A program made the position numbers and the translations under genes. DNA of 57,899 bases from JBGPRB01 sp964422155 (lineage in GTDB: Bacteria; Chloroflexota; Dehalococcoidia; Dehalococcoidales; RBG-16-60-22), in NCBI GenBank assembly GCA_964422155.1, contig CAYQZZ010000005.1, positions 1 to 57,899 on the forward strand. The letters are read 5' to 3'. This document shows positions 1 to 6,403 of this stretch, piece by piece. Numbering within the stretch: position 1 is the first letter of the stretch; each line of letters starts with the position of its first letter. Under the pieces are notes generated by a model that was given only the letters and a program-made list of their open reading frames with translations, was not told the origin of the DNA and searched no databases.

Positions 1-606
1 GTCGATGCCCTTTTACGCGGCATACCTCCCGGCACTGAGGTACGCTGGATGGACGAACAGGGCGAGGTGAGAATTGAAAAAGTCCAGACGGAAAGAGTCA
101 AAACCGCAAAGAGTAAGAGAACCGCGAAGGAAGCTAAAGCCACCAGGCTCTATCTCTTCGGGGTGAACCGGTCGAGGCTGCTGCAGATAGGCCGCGAGAT
201 GCATATCGACCTGGATATCGTCAAAAACCTGTACGATGCCACCATGATAGTGACCTCTAAGAACTACTACCGGCGAAGGCCGCAGACGGTCAGGGACGCC
301 GAAAGCGCTCATATACCCGTCTACGTTCTAAGGGGCAACACGCCGCCCCAGATACGGCAGTTCCTGAGCACACTTTACCCATCGAGCGAGGGAGATAAAA
401 CCGGCGGTTTTCAGTCCGCCATGGCGGAGGCCGAAGAGGCCGTGGAACAGGTAAATGAAGGTCAGGAAGCCGTCGAGCTCAGTCCGCAGGGCGCATATAT
501 ACGCCGATTGCAGCATCTCATCGCCGAACGCAGCGACCTGGCTTCGCACAGCCTGGGTAAAGACCCCAACCGGCGGGTGCGGATATTTAAAGAGCGGACG
601 AGGTAA
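1..606 (+). CDS. R3H-domain AAA protein (Ycf45-like), C-terminal part
   Basis: The frame is open from base 1 and ends at TAA 604-606, so only the last 201 residues are in the window and the AAA ATPase core lies upstream. A conserved block around LYLFGVNRSRLLQIGRE is followed by YYRRRPQTVRDAE and IPVYVLRGN, as in the C-terminal part of Ycf45-like ATPases related to SpoIIIAA. The last 40 residues form an R3H single-stranded nucleic-acid-binding domain, with an Arg and a His in the RSDLASHSLGKDPNRRVRIF segment. A low-complexity acidic linker (AEAEEAVEQVNEGQEAVEL) joins the two parts. The cellular role of this family is not settled. tmk follows 103 bases downstream on the same strand, across a dispersed repeat. 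Confidence 0.8.
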   Translation, partial: VDALLRGIPPGTEVRWMDEQGEVRIEKVQTERVKTAKSKRTAKEAKATRLYLFGVNRSRLLQIGREMHIDLDIVKNLYDATMIVTSKNYYRRRPQTVRDAESAHIPVYVLRGNTPPQIRQFLSTLYPSSEGDKTGGFQSAMAEAEEAVEQVNEGQEAVELSPQGAYIRRLQHLIAERSDLASHSLGKDPNRRVRIFKERTR

Positions 607-629
607 ATGGGACGAGATTGTTTGATGAT

Positions 630-690
630 GTCATCCTTCAGGGGAATGGTTACGGATTCTTCCCCCGATTGCATCGGGGTCAGAATGACA
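630..690. repeat. Dispersed palindromic repeat (GGATTCTTC/CAGAATGAC type)
   Basis: Intergenic copy of a repeat seen many times in the window. It holds GGATTCTTCCCCCGAT, a short CCGAT/ATCGG hairpin and the terminal CAGAATGAC. It lies between the R3H gene and tmk. Confidence 0.75.
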
Positions 691-709
691 AAATAGTTAG
701 AAAGGCGAT

Positions 710-1339
710 ATGTCTCTGTTTATTACATTTGAGGGGGTTGAGGGCTGTGGTAAGAGTACTCAGGCCAGGCTACTGTACCGGCGCCTGTTAAGGCTGGCTA
801 TCCCGGTGTTATTGACCCATGAGCCCGGCGTCACCGCCCTCGGCAAGAAAATCACGCGCCTGCTGAAATGGTCGCAGGATATCAATATTTCCCCACTCTC
901 GGAGCTATTGCTTTTCAATACTTCTCGCGCCCAACTGGTCGCGGACGTGATTCGACCCAATCTGGAAAAGGGCACGGTGGTTATCTGTGACCGCTATGCC
1001 GATTCCACCACGGCTTACCAGGGGTACGGGCGCGGTCTGGATTTAGCCGTAGTGACAGCCGTCAACAGGATAGGCACACAGGGGCTTTCGCCCGACCTGA
1101 CCATTTTACTGGACGTGCCGGTAGAGGAAGGGCTGGCGCGGAAAAAAGGCAAAAAGCCAGACCGTTTTGAAGTGGAGTCCATAAAATTCCACAAGCGAGT
1201 GAGAGAAGGTTATTTAAAGCTGGCGGCGGCAGAGCCGAAGCGCTGGCTGGTAATAGATGCTATCAAGAGTAAGGATGAGATAGCCGGAATTATCTGGCAG
1301 AGGGTAAGCAAGATTCTGCCCAGGAAAAGGGGAGTTTAA
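710..1339 (+). CDS. tmk: Thymidylate kinase
   Basis: Phosphorylates dTMP to dTDP with ATP in the cytoplasm, a required step of dTTP synthesis. The P-loop GVEGCGKST starts at residue 9 and the DRYADST motif is at residues 94-100. The length of 209 residues is normal for the family. The LID region is short and Lys-rich (ARKKGKKPDRFE). The start ATG has a weak AAAGG about 5 bases upstream. A strong hairpin directly after the stop codon probably ends transcription. rnhB and yraN follow but are separated by about 250 bases of repeats. Confidence 0.95.
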   Translation: MSLFITFEGVEGCGKSTQARLLYRRLLRLAIPVLLTHEPGVTALGKKITRLLKWSQDINISPLSELLLFNTSRAQLVADVIRPNLEKGTVVICDRYADSTTAYQGYGRGLDLAVVTAVNRIGTQGLSPDLTILLDVPVEEGLARKKGKKPDRFEVESIKFHKRVREGYLKLAAAEPKRWLVIDAIKSKDEIAGIIWQRVSKILPRKRGV

Positions 1340-1361
1340 GAGGGGCGAAGCCCCTCCTTTT
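1340..1361 (+). terminator. Rho-independent terminator after tmk
   Basis: GAGGGGC (1340-1346), loop GAA and GCCCCTC (1350-1356) form a 7-bp G/C-only stem that starts on the base after the tmk stop and is followed by CTTTTAATT. A similar hairpin followed by a C/T-rich tract recurs at 15565-15610, so it may be part of a mobile repeat that also serves as a terminator. Confidence 0.65.
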
Positions 1362-1364
1362 AAT

Positions 1365-1412
1365 TGTTCTTCCCCCTTCCCCTCAGGGGAAGGGGGATAA
1401 AGGGGGATAGGG
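1365..1412. repeat. C/T-rich palindromic repeat (family D)
   Basis: TTCCCCCTTCCCCT is followed by AGGGGAAGGGGGATAA. The two arms form a long hairpin. A longer relative is found at 15479-15677. Confidence 0.6.
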
Positions 1413-1440
1413 CTTTCGGGAGACACAAAACGCGGTAGAA

Positions 1441-1573
1441 CCTGGATTCCAGCCTACGCTGGAATGACGTAGAATTTTACGGATTCTTCCCCCGATTGCA
1501 TCAGGGTCAGAATGACAGAGGGGGTGGGGAAAAAAGGGAGTAGAACCTGGATTTTAGCCTACGCTGGAATGAC
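1441..1573. repeat. Two or three adjacent dispersed palindromic repeats
   Basis: CTGGATTCCAGCCTACGCTG..GAATGAC (1441-1468), GGATTCTTCCCCCGATTGCA..CAGAATGAC (about 1480-1516) and a variant CTGGATTTTAGCCTACGCTG..GAATGAC (1546-1573) lie in series. Together they fill most of the gap between tmk and rnhB. Confidence 0.7.
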
Positions 1574-1589
1574 AAGACTATAAAAAGGG

Positions 1590-2237
1590 GTGAGGCAGAT
1601 AATTACTCGTAAGAAACCCTCTTTTAAAGAAGAGAGACTCCTCAGGGCGCAGGGATATCGATTTATCGCCGGGGTGGATGAGGTGGGGCGGGGAGCTTTG
1701 ATGGGGCCGGTGGTAGCCGCCGCCGTGATTCTGCCGGATAACATTAAAGCCCGCTGGAGGGGCAAAGTACGGGACAGCAAACAGCTTTCTCCGGAAGCCC
1801 GCGAATATCTCTATGATTTCATCAAAGAAGCGGCGATTTCTATCGGCATCGGCGCATCTTCCAATGATGTCGTAGATAGCGTAGGAATAGCCAAAGCCAC
1901 TCGCCTGGCCATGATAGCGGCGATAGAACAGCTTACGCCAGAGCCACAGTTCCTTCTGATAGATTACGTGCGCCTGCCTGAGACGTCACTACCGCAGAAA
2001 GGCATAACGGACGGCGACAGCCTGTGCTTTTCCATCGCCAGCGCATCCATCATCGCTAAAGTCACGCGTGACCGGCTGGTGACGGCGATGGACAAAGATT
2101 ACCAGGGTTATGGTTTCGCCAGGCATAAGGGCTACGGCACGAGGGAGCACCTGGAATGCCTGCGTAAAAAAGGGCCGTGCCCGCTGCACCGGCGGTCTTT
2201 CAGTCCGGTAAGCGAGATAGCAGGTCAAAAGCTATGA
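1590..2237 (+). CDS. rnhB: Ribonuclease HII
   Basis: Cleaves the RNA strand of RNA/DNA hybrids and removes misincorporated ribonucleotides. The GVDEVGRG motif carries the first two acidic catalytic residues (D30, E31 from the GTG start). DSKQLS and the later LLIDY and DGDSLCFSIASASIIAKVTRD motifs are in the family's order. The length is 215 residues. The GTG at 1590 is the only start upstream of the core; its AAAAAGGGG overlaps or abuts the start codon, so the exact start is uncertain. The stop codon overlaps the yraN start (ATGA at 2234-2237), which indicates translational coupling. Confidence 0.93.
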   Translation: MRQIITRKKPSFKEERLLRAQGYRFIAGVDEVGRGALMGPVVAAAVILPDNIKARWRGKVRDSKQLSPEAREYLYDFIKEAAISIGIGASSNDVVDSVGIAKATRLAMIAAIEQLTPEPQFLLIDYVRLPETSLPQKGITDGDSLCFSIASASIIAKVTRDRLVTAMDKDYQGYGFARHKGYGTREHLECLRKKGPCPLHRRSFSPVSEIAGQKL

Positions 2238-2602
2238 AACGACGTGATACCGGCTTAACCGGTGAGAAGATAGCCTGTGATTTCCTCGGGAAGAATGGCT
2301 ATAACATATTAGAGACAAACTACCGCTGCCCCGGGGGTGAAATCGACATAGTAGCACGCCAGAAAGACACCCTCGTTTTCATCGAGGTACGTACGAAGAA
2401 AAGCCGGAAGTTCGGCAGCCCGGAAGAGTCCATCACGCCGGCAAAGATGGAAAGATTAAGGACCGTCGCCGCCCATTACGGACAGAACCGTGATAACCTG
2501 CCGGCGACATGGCGCATCGACGTCGTCGCCATTCAGATGGACAGGAGCGACCGGGTAACACGCATCGTACTCATCGAGAACGCCGTCGAAGGCGCCTGTT
2601 AA
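2234..2602 (+). CDS. yraN: YraN/UPF0102 family endonuclease-like protein
   Basis: Small protein of the Holliday-junction-resolvase-like PD-(D/E)xK fold. Its precise role is unknown. The motif runs GGEIDIVARQ, then FIEVRTKK about 10 residues later, giving the usual D...ExK set. The ATG at 2234 overlaps the rnhB stop as ATGA, which is preferred over an in-frame ATG at 2177 that would lie well inside rnhB. The resulting length of 122 residues matches the family. An rnhB-yraN order is common in bacteria. Confidence 0.9.
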   Translation: MKRRDTGLTGEKIACDFLGKNGYNILETNYRCPGGEIDIVARQKDTLVFIEVRTKKSRKFGSPEESITPAKMERLRTVAAHYGQNRDNLPATWRIDVVAIQMDRSDRVTRIVLIENAVEGAC

Positions 2603-2629
2603 ACCAAGGGTATATCGCAACGTTTCACT

Positions 2630-2721
2630 GTCATTCTTGAGCGAAGCGAAGAATCCGTATCACGACATAGAGAAAGACGGATTCTTCAGTCGTCCGCTGG
2701 AGGTGGACTCTTCAGAATGAC
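2630..2721. repeat. Dispersed inverted repeat, full-length copy
   Basis: Starts GTCATTCTTGAGCGAAG, has internal GAATCCGT...ACGGATTC arms and ends CTTCAGAATGAC. The outer ends (GTCATTCT / AGAATGAC) are exact inverted repeats. It occupies the gap between yraN and the thiamine gene. Confidence 0.8.
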
Positions 2722-2800
2722 ATTAATTTATATCATGTTAAAGGCTTTCTTTACCCGATGATATAGCTGTGTTAGAATTAACCACCGAGTCGTGAAAAGC

Positions 2801-3862
2801 ATGAAAGAAATACCCGCTGACAGACTGCGTATTATCGATGCGAATTTGAACCGTATCGGGGAGGGGCTGCGTGTCCTCGAAGAGTTTGCCCGGCTTTCGC
2901 TGAACGATACCGCCTTAACCCAGCGGCTGAAAAATATACGCCATAAGATGGTAAACATAGATGCGGAGTTGCAACAACAGCTTCTCCGGGCGCGGGACGC
3001 GGAGGGGGACGTCGGCAGCAGGATGGAAGTAGACGGGGAAGACAAAACCCGGGAAGTAATAGAGGCGATAGCAGCCAATGCCAGGCGAGTGCAGGAATCC
3101 CTGAGGGTCATGGAGGAGATAGCCAAGGCTCCGGGGCTTTCTCTGGACTCGGACGAGTATAGAAAGACAAGGTTTGCACTTTATACGATAGAGAAAGACC
3201 TGATTTCAAAGATGCTCCGCAAAGATAAGACGAAACGACTCGCCGGGCTCTACGTTATCATCGATACGGCATGGCTGAAAGGGCGAAGTCATAGCGAAGT
3301 GGCATCACAGGCAATCCGGGGTGGGGCTAAAGTAATTCAGCTGCGATGTAAAGAAAAAAGTATAAAGGAATTCCTGGAAATCGCCGGGGACTTGAAAAAG
3401 CTCTGTTCGGAGCATGATATCCTTTTTATCGTGAACGATATCCTCGAGGTAGCTTTAGCGGTCGGCGCGGACGGACTGCACGTAGGCCAGGACGACCTGC
3501 CGGTAGAGACTGCCAGGCGGTTACTACCTATAGATAAAATACTGGGCTGTTCGGTGCGCACTGTGGATGAAGCCAGGACGGCAGGGTCGAATGGCGCCGA
3601 CTATCTCGGGGTGGGCGCTATGTATGCTACGTCTTCTAAAGAAGCCGCCGAGGTGGTGGGGCCGGAGAGATTAAAGGAAATACGGCAGGCGGTGGATTTG
3701 CCAATTGTGGCGATTGGTGGTATTAATAAGAGTAATTTACGAGCGGTGATGAAAGCCGGGGCTAACGCCGCGGCCGTAATCAGCGCTGTCATGGGGGCTG
3801 AGGATGTCGAGAGGGAAACACGACAGCTGGTAAAAATTATCGAAGAGGGAAAAATTGGATAA
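2801..3862 (+). CDS. thiE: ThiD2-ThiE fusion, thiamine-phosphate synthase
   Basis: The C-terminal part (about residues 145-350) is a TIM-barrel thiamine-phosphate synthase that couples HMP-PP with the thiazole phosphate. The motifs are VIQLRCKEK, FIVNDILEVALAVGADGLHVGQDD, GCSVRTVDEA, DYLGVGAMYATSSK and IVAIGGIN. The N-terminal 130 residues (RIIDANLNRIGEGLRVLEEF...) match the ThiD2-type domain found fused to ThiE in cyanobacteria, which has been proposed to supply HMP-phosphate kinase activity. The ATG at 2801 is chosen; a GTG at 2792 is also possible and neither has a clear ribosome-binding site. No other thiamine gene is nearby. The next gene overlaps its 3' end by 8 bases. Confidence 0.88.
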   Translation: MKEIPADRLRIIDANLNRIGEGLRVLEEFARLSLNDTALTQRLKNIRHKMVNIDAELQQQLLRARDAEGDVGSRMEVDGEDKTREVIEAIAANARRVQESLRVMEEIAKAPGLSLDSDEYRKTRFALYTIEKDLISKMLRKDKTKRLAGLYVIIDTAWLKGRSHSEVASQAIRGGAKVIQLRCKEKSIKEFLEIAGDLKKLCSEHDILFIVNDILEVALAVGADGLHVGQDDLPVETARRLLPIDKILGCSVRTVDEARTAGSNGADYLGVGAMYATSSKEAAEVVGPERLKEIRQAVDLPIVAIGGINKSNLRAVMKAGANAAAVISAVMGAEDVERETRQLVKIIEEGKIG

Positions 3863-4784
3863 TCTGGACGCTATGGCGGAACAAATACGGAAAGAACTCT
3901 CGGCCAAGGATAAAGCCAGAGAGAAAATGCTGCCGCTCTGCCGGGACTCAATTCGCTTCAGCAGTAATGCCATCCGTGCCGTACACCGGCAGGAGTTCGA
4001 TGAGGCGGAAAAGTTAATAAGGTCAGCTCAAGACATACTAACCGAAGCCGAGAAGGCAGTCGAAGAACACAGCGAACTGGGCAGTACCGGAGTGGTCAGG
4101 GATGCCCAGAAAGAGCTTGCCGAGGCGAACATTACGCTGGCGCTGGTGACAGGCAAACAACTCCCGAAACCAAAAGCGCTGGGGGTCGATGTGGCGGCTT
4201 ATTTGAATGGCCTTGGTGAAGCGGTCGGTGAGCTGCGGCGCTATCTGCTCGACGCCATGCGCCAGGGCGACCTGTCACGCGGGGAAGAACTGCTATCGGT
4301 CATGGATGATATTTACAGCGTCCTTGTCACCATGGACTTCCCGGATGCTTTAACCGGAGGGCTGCGGCGGACGACCGACATGGTACGCGGCGTGCTCGAA
4401 AGGACCCGGAGCGACCTGACTCTGGCGATAAGGCAAAAAGCTTTAGAAACCAGGCTGGCGGACTTCCAGAAGGGAGAGCTTCAGGGAGAAGACCTGAAGA
4501 AGGCCGACTTACAGGACGAGGACACGCAGGTTGTTCACCAGGAAGGGCCCGAACTCGATAGTATAGAACAGGAATTATATAAAGAGCTGTCCGCATGGAG
4601 AAGCCAGAAAGCCAATGAGGAGAACCTGGCGCCGTTCATAATCGCCCATAATTCATGGCTAAAAGAAATTATCAAATTACGCCCGACCACGGTACGGGAA
4701 TTGAACGGTATCAAAGGTTTCGGGGAGAGAAGAATCAATAAATACGGCAAGGAGATAATCTCTATTATCAACAAGGGACGATAA
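3855..4784 (+). CDS. Translin-family protein with C-terminal HRDC domain
   Basis: Residues 1-200 are all-helical and match translin, the RNA/ssDNA-binding family known from archaea and eukaryotes. The clear motifs are SIRFSSNAIRAVHRQEFDEA, GELRRYLLDAMRQGD, LSVMDDIYSVL and VRGVLERTRSDLTLA. A charged linker of about 35 residues follows. The last 75 residues (ELYKELSAWRSQKANEE, then TTVRELNGIKGFGERRINKY) form an HRDC domain, a nucleic-acid-binding module of RecQ helicases and RNase D. A role in RNA or DNA processing is inferred. The TTG start at 3855 has AGAGGGA 5-6 bases upstream and overlaps the thiE stop by 8 bases; ATG 3873 is an alternative. Confidence 0.8.
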   Translation: MDNLDAMAEQIRKELSAKDKAREKMLPLCRDSIRFSSNAIRAVHRQEFDEAEKLIRSAQDILTEAEKAVEEHSELGSTGVVRDAQKELAEANITLALVTGKQLPKPKALGVDVAAYLNGLGEAVGELRRYLLDAMRQGDLSRGEELLSVMDDIYSVLVTMDFPDALTGGLRRTTDMVRGVLERTRSDLTLAIRQKALETRLADFQKGELQGEDLKKADLQDEDTQVVHQEGPELDSIEQELYKELSAWRSQKANEENLAPFIIAHNSWLKEIIKLRPTTVRELNGIKGFGERRINKYGKEIISIINKGR

Positions 4785-4801
4785 TGAGATTATTTGATAA
4801 T

Positions 4802-4859
4802 CCATCCTTCAAGTGAATGGTTACGGATTCTTCCCCCGACACGTCGGGGTCAGAATGAC
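4802..4859. repeat. Dispersed palindromic repeat
   Basis: ATCCTTCAAGTGAATGGTTA is followed by CGGATTCTTCCCCCGACACG and TCAGAATGAC. It closely resembles the copy at 630-690 and lies between the translin gene and the SDR. Confidence 0.75.
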
Positions 4860-4957
4860 AGTGAACCGTTGCTATACAATTACAAGTTAACCTCTAGCAT
4901 TTCGCGCAGTGATTATCAGTATTTAAGAAAATTCATAACGAAAGGTGAACGAAAAAC

Positions 4958-5968
4958 ATGGGTAATGTATTGAAGGATAAGGTTGCCGTGGTTACGGGGT
5001 CGGGACAGGGAATCGGGAGGGCTATTGCTATAGGTCTGGCGAAAGAAGGCGCCAAGGTAGTTACCAATAACCGCCGCCCGGGGTCTACCGGCAATGCCAT
5101 TTTAACCGATGCCCAGATGAAAAAGCTTGATAAGAAGAAGAGGGATTGGTTCATCAAGGAGACAGCCGCTATCAGCGGGGATGCGGAAACCACCGCCCGG
5201 ACAATCAGGGAAATGGGCCGGGAGGCTGTGCCATTTTTCGGGGATATCTCCAAATACGATGTTGCCGGCCGGTTAATTCAGACCGCTATCGATAGCTTCG
5301 GCAAGATAGATATCATGGTAAACGTGGCCGGCGCTTTCGGGTTCAGCCCGATTGAGAAAATGAAGGAAGAACTCTGGGATAAGGTTACCCTCGTCAAGCC
5401 CAAGGGATATTTCAACACCATACGCCACGCCGTGCCGCACATGATAAAGCAGAACTGGGGACGTATTATTAACTGCACATCAAGGGCTTTCAACGGGGAT
5501 GTTATCAAGCATACCGAGTACTGCGCCGCCAATGCGGGGGTCGTCGGTCTGACCAAGGCGGTAGCGATAGAGCTGCACAAATACGGTATAACCTGCAATG
5601 CGTTTTCACCATGGGCCAAGACGCGTGCCTCGTATGAGCTGGAGACTTATTCTGAAGTAGTCGAAAAAGAGGACAGGCCTTTTATTTTCGAGATGAAATC
5701 CCCGGGGGGAGACATGATGAGAATGACTCCCAGCCCGGACTATGTAGCGCCTTTTATCTGCTATCTCGCCTCCGATGCCGGAGCGAATATAAGCGGGTCG
5801 GTTTTCAGCCTGGGGGGCAACAGCATAGGGATGTATTCCGAACCCCAGTTGGCGAATAATTTGACGAAATTCGAGAAAGAGCCCTGGACGGTGGAGGAGC
5901 TAATGCAGCAGGTGCCGCGAGGACTGCTGGCGGGGTATAAAAGCCCGGCGGCGAAACCGTTCGGGTGA
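4958..5968 (+). CDS. Short-chain dehydrogenase/reductase with altered catalytic tetrad
   Basis: An NAD(P)-binding Rossmann protein with TGSGQGIGRAIA at about residues 13-24 and the NVAG motif. At 336 residues it is long for a classical SDR because of an insert of about 40 residues after the first beta-alpha unit (TDAQMKKLDKKKRDWFIKET) and a C-terminal tail. S175 and Y188 sit 13 apart as expected. However, the Lys of YxxxK is Asn (N192, YCAAN) and the tetrad Asn, normally in vNxkG, is Lys (K147, VKPKG). A redox role on a hydroxy- or oxoacyl-CoA is plausible from the neighbours but not shown. AAAGGTG lies 11 bases upstream of the ATG. Confidence 0.85.
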   Translation: MGNVLKDKVAVVTGSGQGIGRAIAIGLAKEGAKVVTNNRRPGSTGNAILTDAQMKKLDKKKRDWFIKETAAISGDAETTARTIREMGREAVPFFGDISKYDVAGRLIQTAIDSFGKIDIMVNVAGAFGFSPIEKMKEELWDKVTLVKPKGYFNTIRHAVPHMIKQNWGRIINCTSRAFNGDVIKHTEYCAANAGVVGLTKAVAIELHKYGITCNAFSPWAKTRASYELETYSEVVEKEDRPFIFEMKSPGGDMMRMTPSPDYVAPFICYLASDAGANISGSVFSLGGNSIGMYSEPQLANNLTKFEKEPWTVEELMQQVPRGLLAGYKSPAAKPFG

Positions 5969-5980
5969 GGCGGGAAAGAA

Positions 5981-6044
5981 CCGGATTCCCGCTTACGTGG
6001 GAATGACGGGTAAGGGAACGGATTCTTCGCTGCGCTCAGAATGA
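5981..6044. repeat. Dispersed palindromic repeats (two partial copies)
   Basis: CCGGATTCCCGCTTACGTGG..GAATGAC is followed by CGGATTCTTCGCTGCGCTCA..GAATGAC, between the convergent SDR and Fe-S genes. Confidence 0.7.
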
Positions 6045-6071
6045 CAAAATAAAATTATCTATCGATGTGGC

Positions 6072-6401
6072 CTATCTGGGCGCAAAGATTGAAGACCTCG
6101 GTTGTTTCTCCATAGCCCTGGCCAGTTCGGTGACCGTTCCGTATGTCATACAGGTAGCCTGGCAGTGCTTGACGCAGGCCGGCGGCTCGCCACGCCCCGT
6201 CCTTTCCGCACAGAGGTCGCAGAACCTGGTGGTGATGGGAACAAAGTCCACATGGACTTTATCCGGGCTCGTGGTAACAAGCTCGTCAACCCTGATGCCG
6301 ACCATGCCGTCCGAAAAGTTATGCTCCTGTTTGCAGGCGACCTCACAGGCATGGCATCCGGTGCACCATTCGTATTGAATAAGTAAACCGTTTCGAGGCA
6401 T
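6072..6401 (-). CDS. Small 4Fe-4S ferredoxin-type subunit
   Basis: Electron-transfer partner of the molybdopterin oxidoreductase encoded just upstream on the same strand. Residues 13-23 hold CTGCHACEVAC (CxxCxxCxxxC). A second set, CDLC then CVKHC with 11 residues between them, gives CxxC-x11-CxxxC, followed by an extra Cys. It resembles the beta subunits of the DMSO reductase family, but at 109 residues it has two cluster motifs instead of the usual four. The ATG follows the molybdoenzyme stop by 2 bases and AAAGGAG lies inside the end of that gene, so the two are co-translated. Confidence 0.85.
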   Translation of the reverse strand: MPRNGLLIQYEWCTGCHACEVACKQEHNFSDGMVGIRVDELVTTSPDKVHVDFVPITTRFCDLCAERTGRGEPPACVKHCQATCMTYGTVTELARAMEKQPRSSIFAPR

Positions 6402-6403
6402 GG

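Noticed and set aside
1441..1573. Adjacent repeats as a CRISPR array
   Set aside because: The units are palindromic elements of uneven length and spacing, without spacers of constant size, and no cas gene is near.
2177..2233. Upstream ATG as the yraN start
   Set aside because: It would lie deep in rnhB; the ATGA overlap at 2234 gives the family length.
6072..6401. Fe-S gene as a frameshifted fragment
   Set aside because: It has an intact start, both cluster motifs and a stop, and the downstream DNA is repeat sequence with no further cysteine motifs seen in the other frames.
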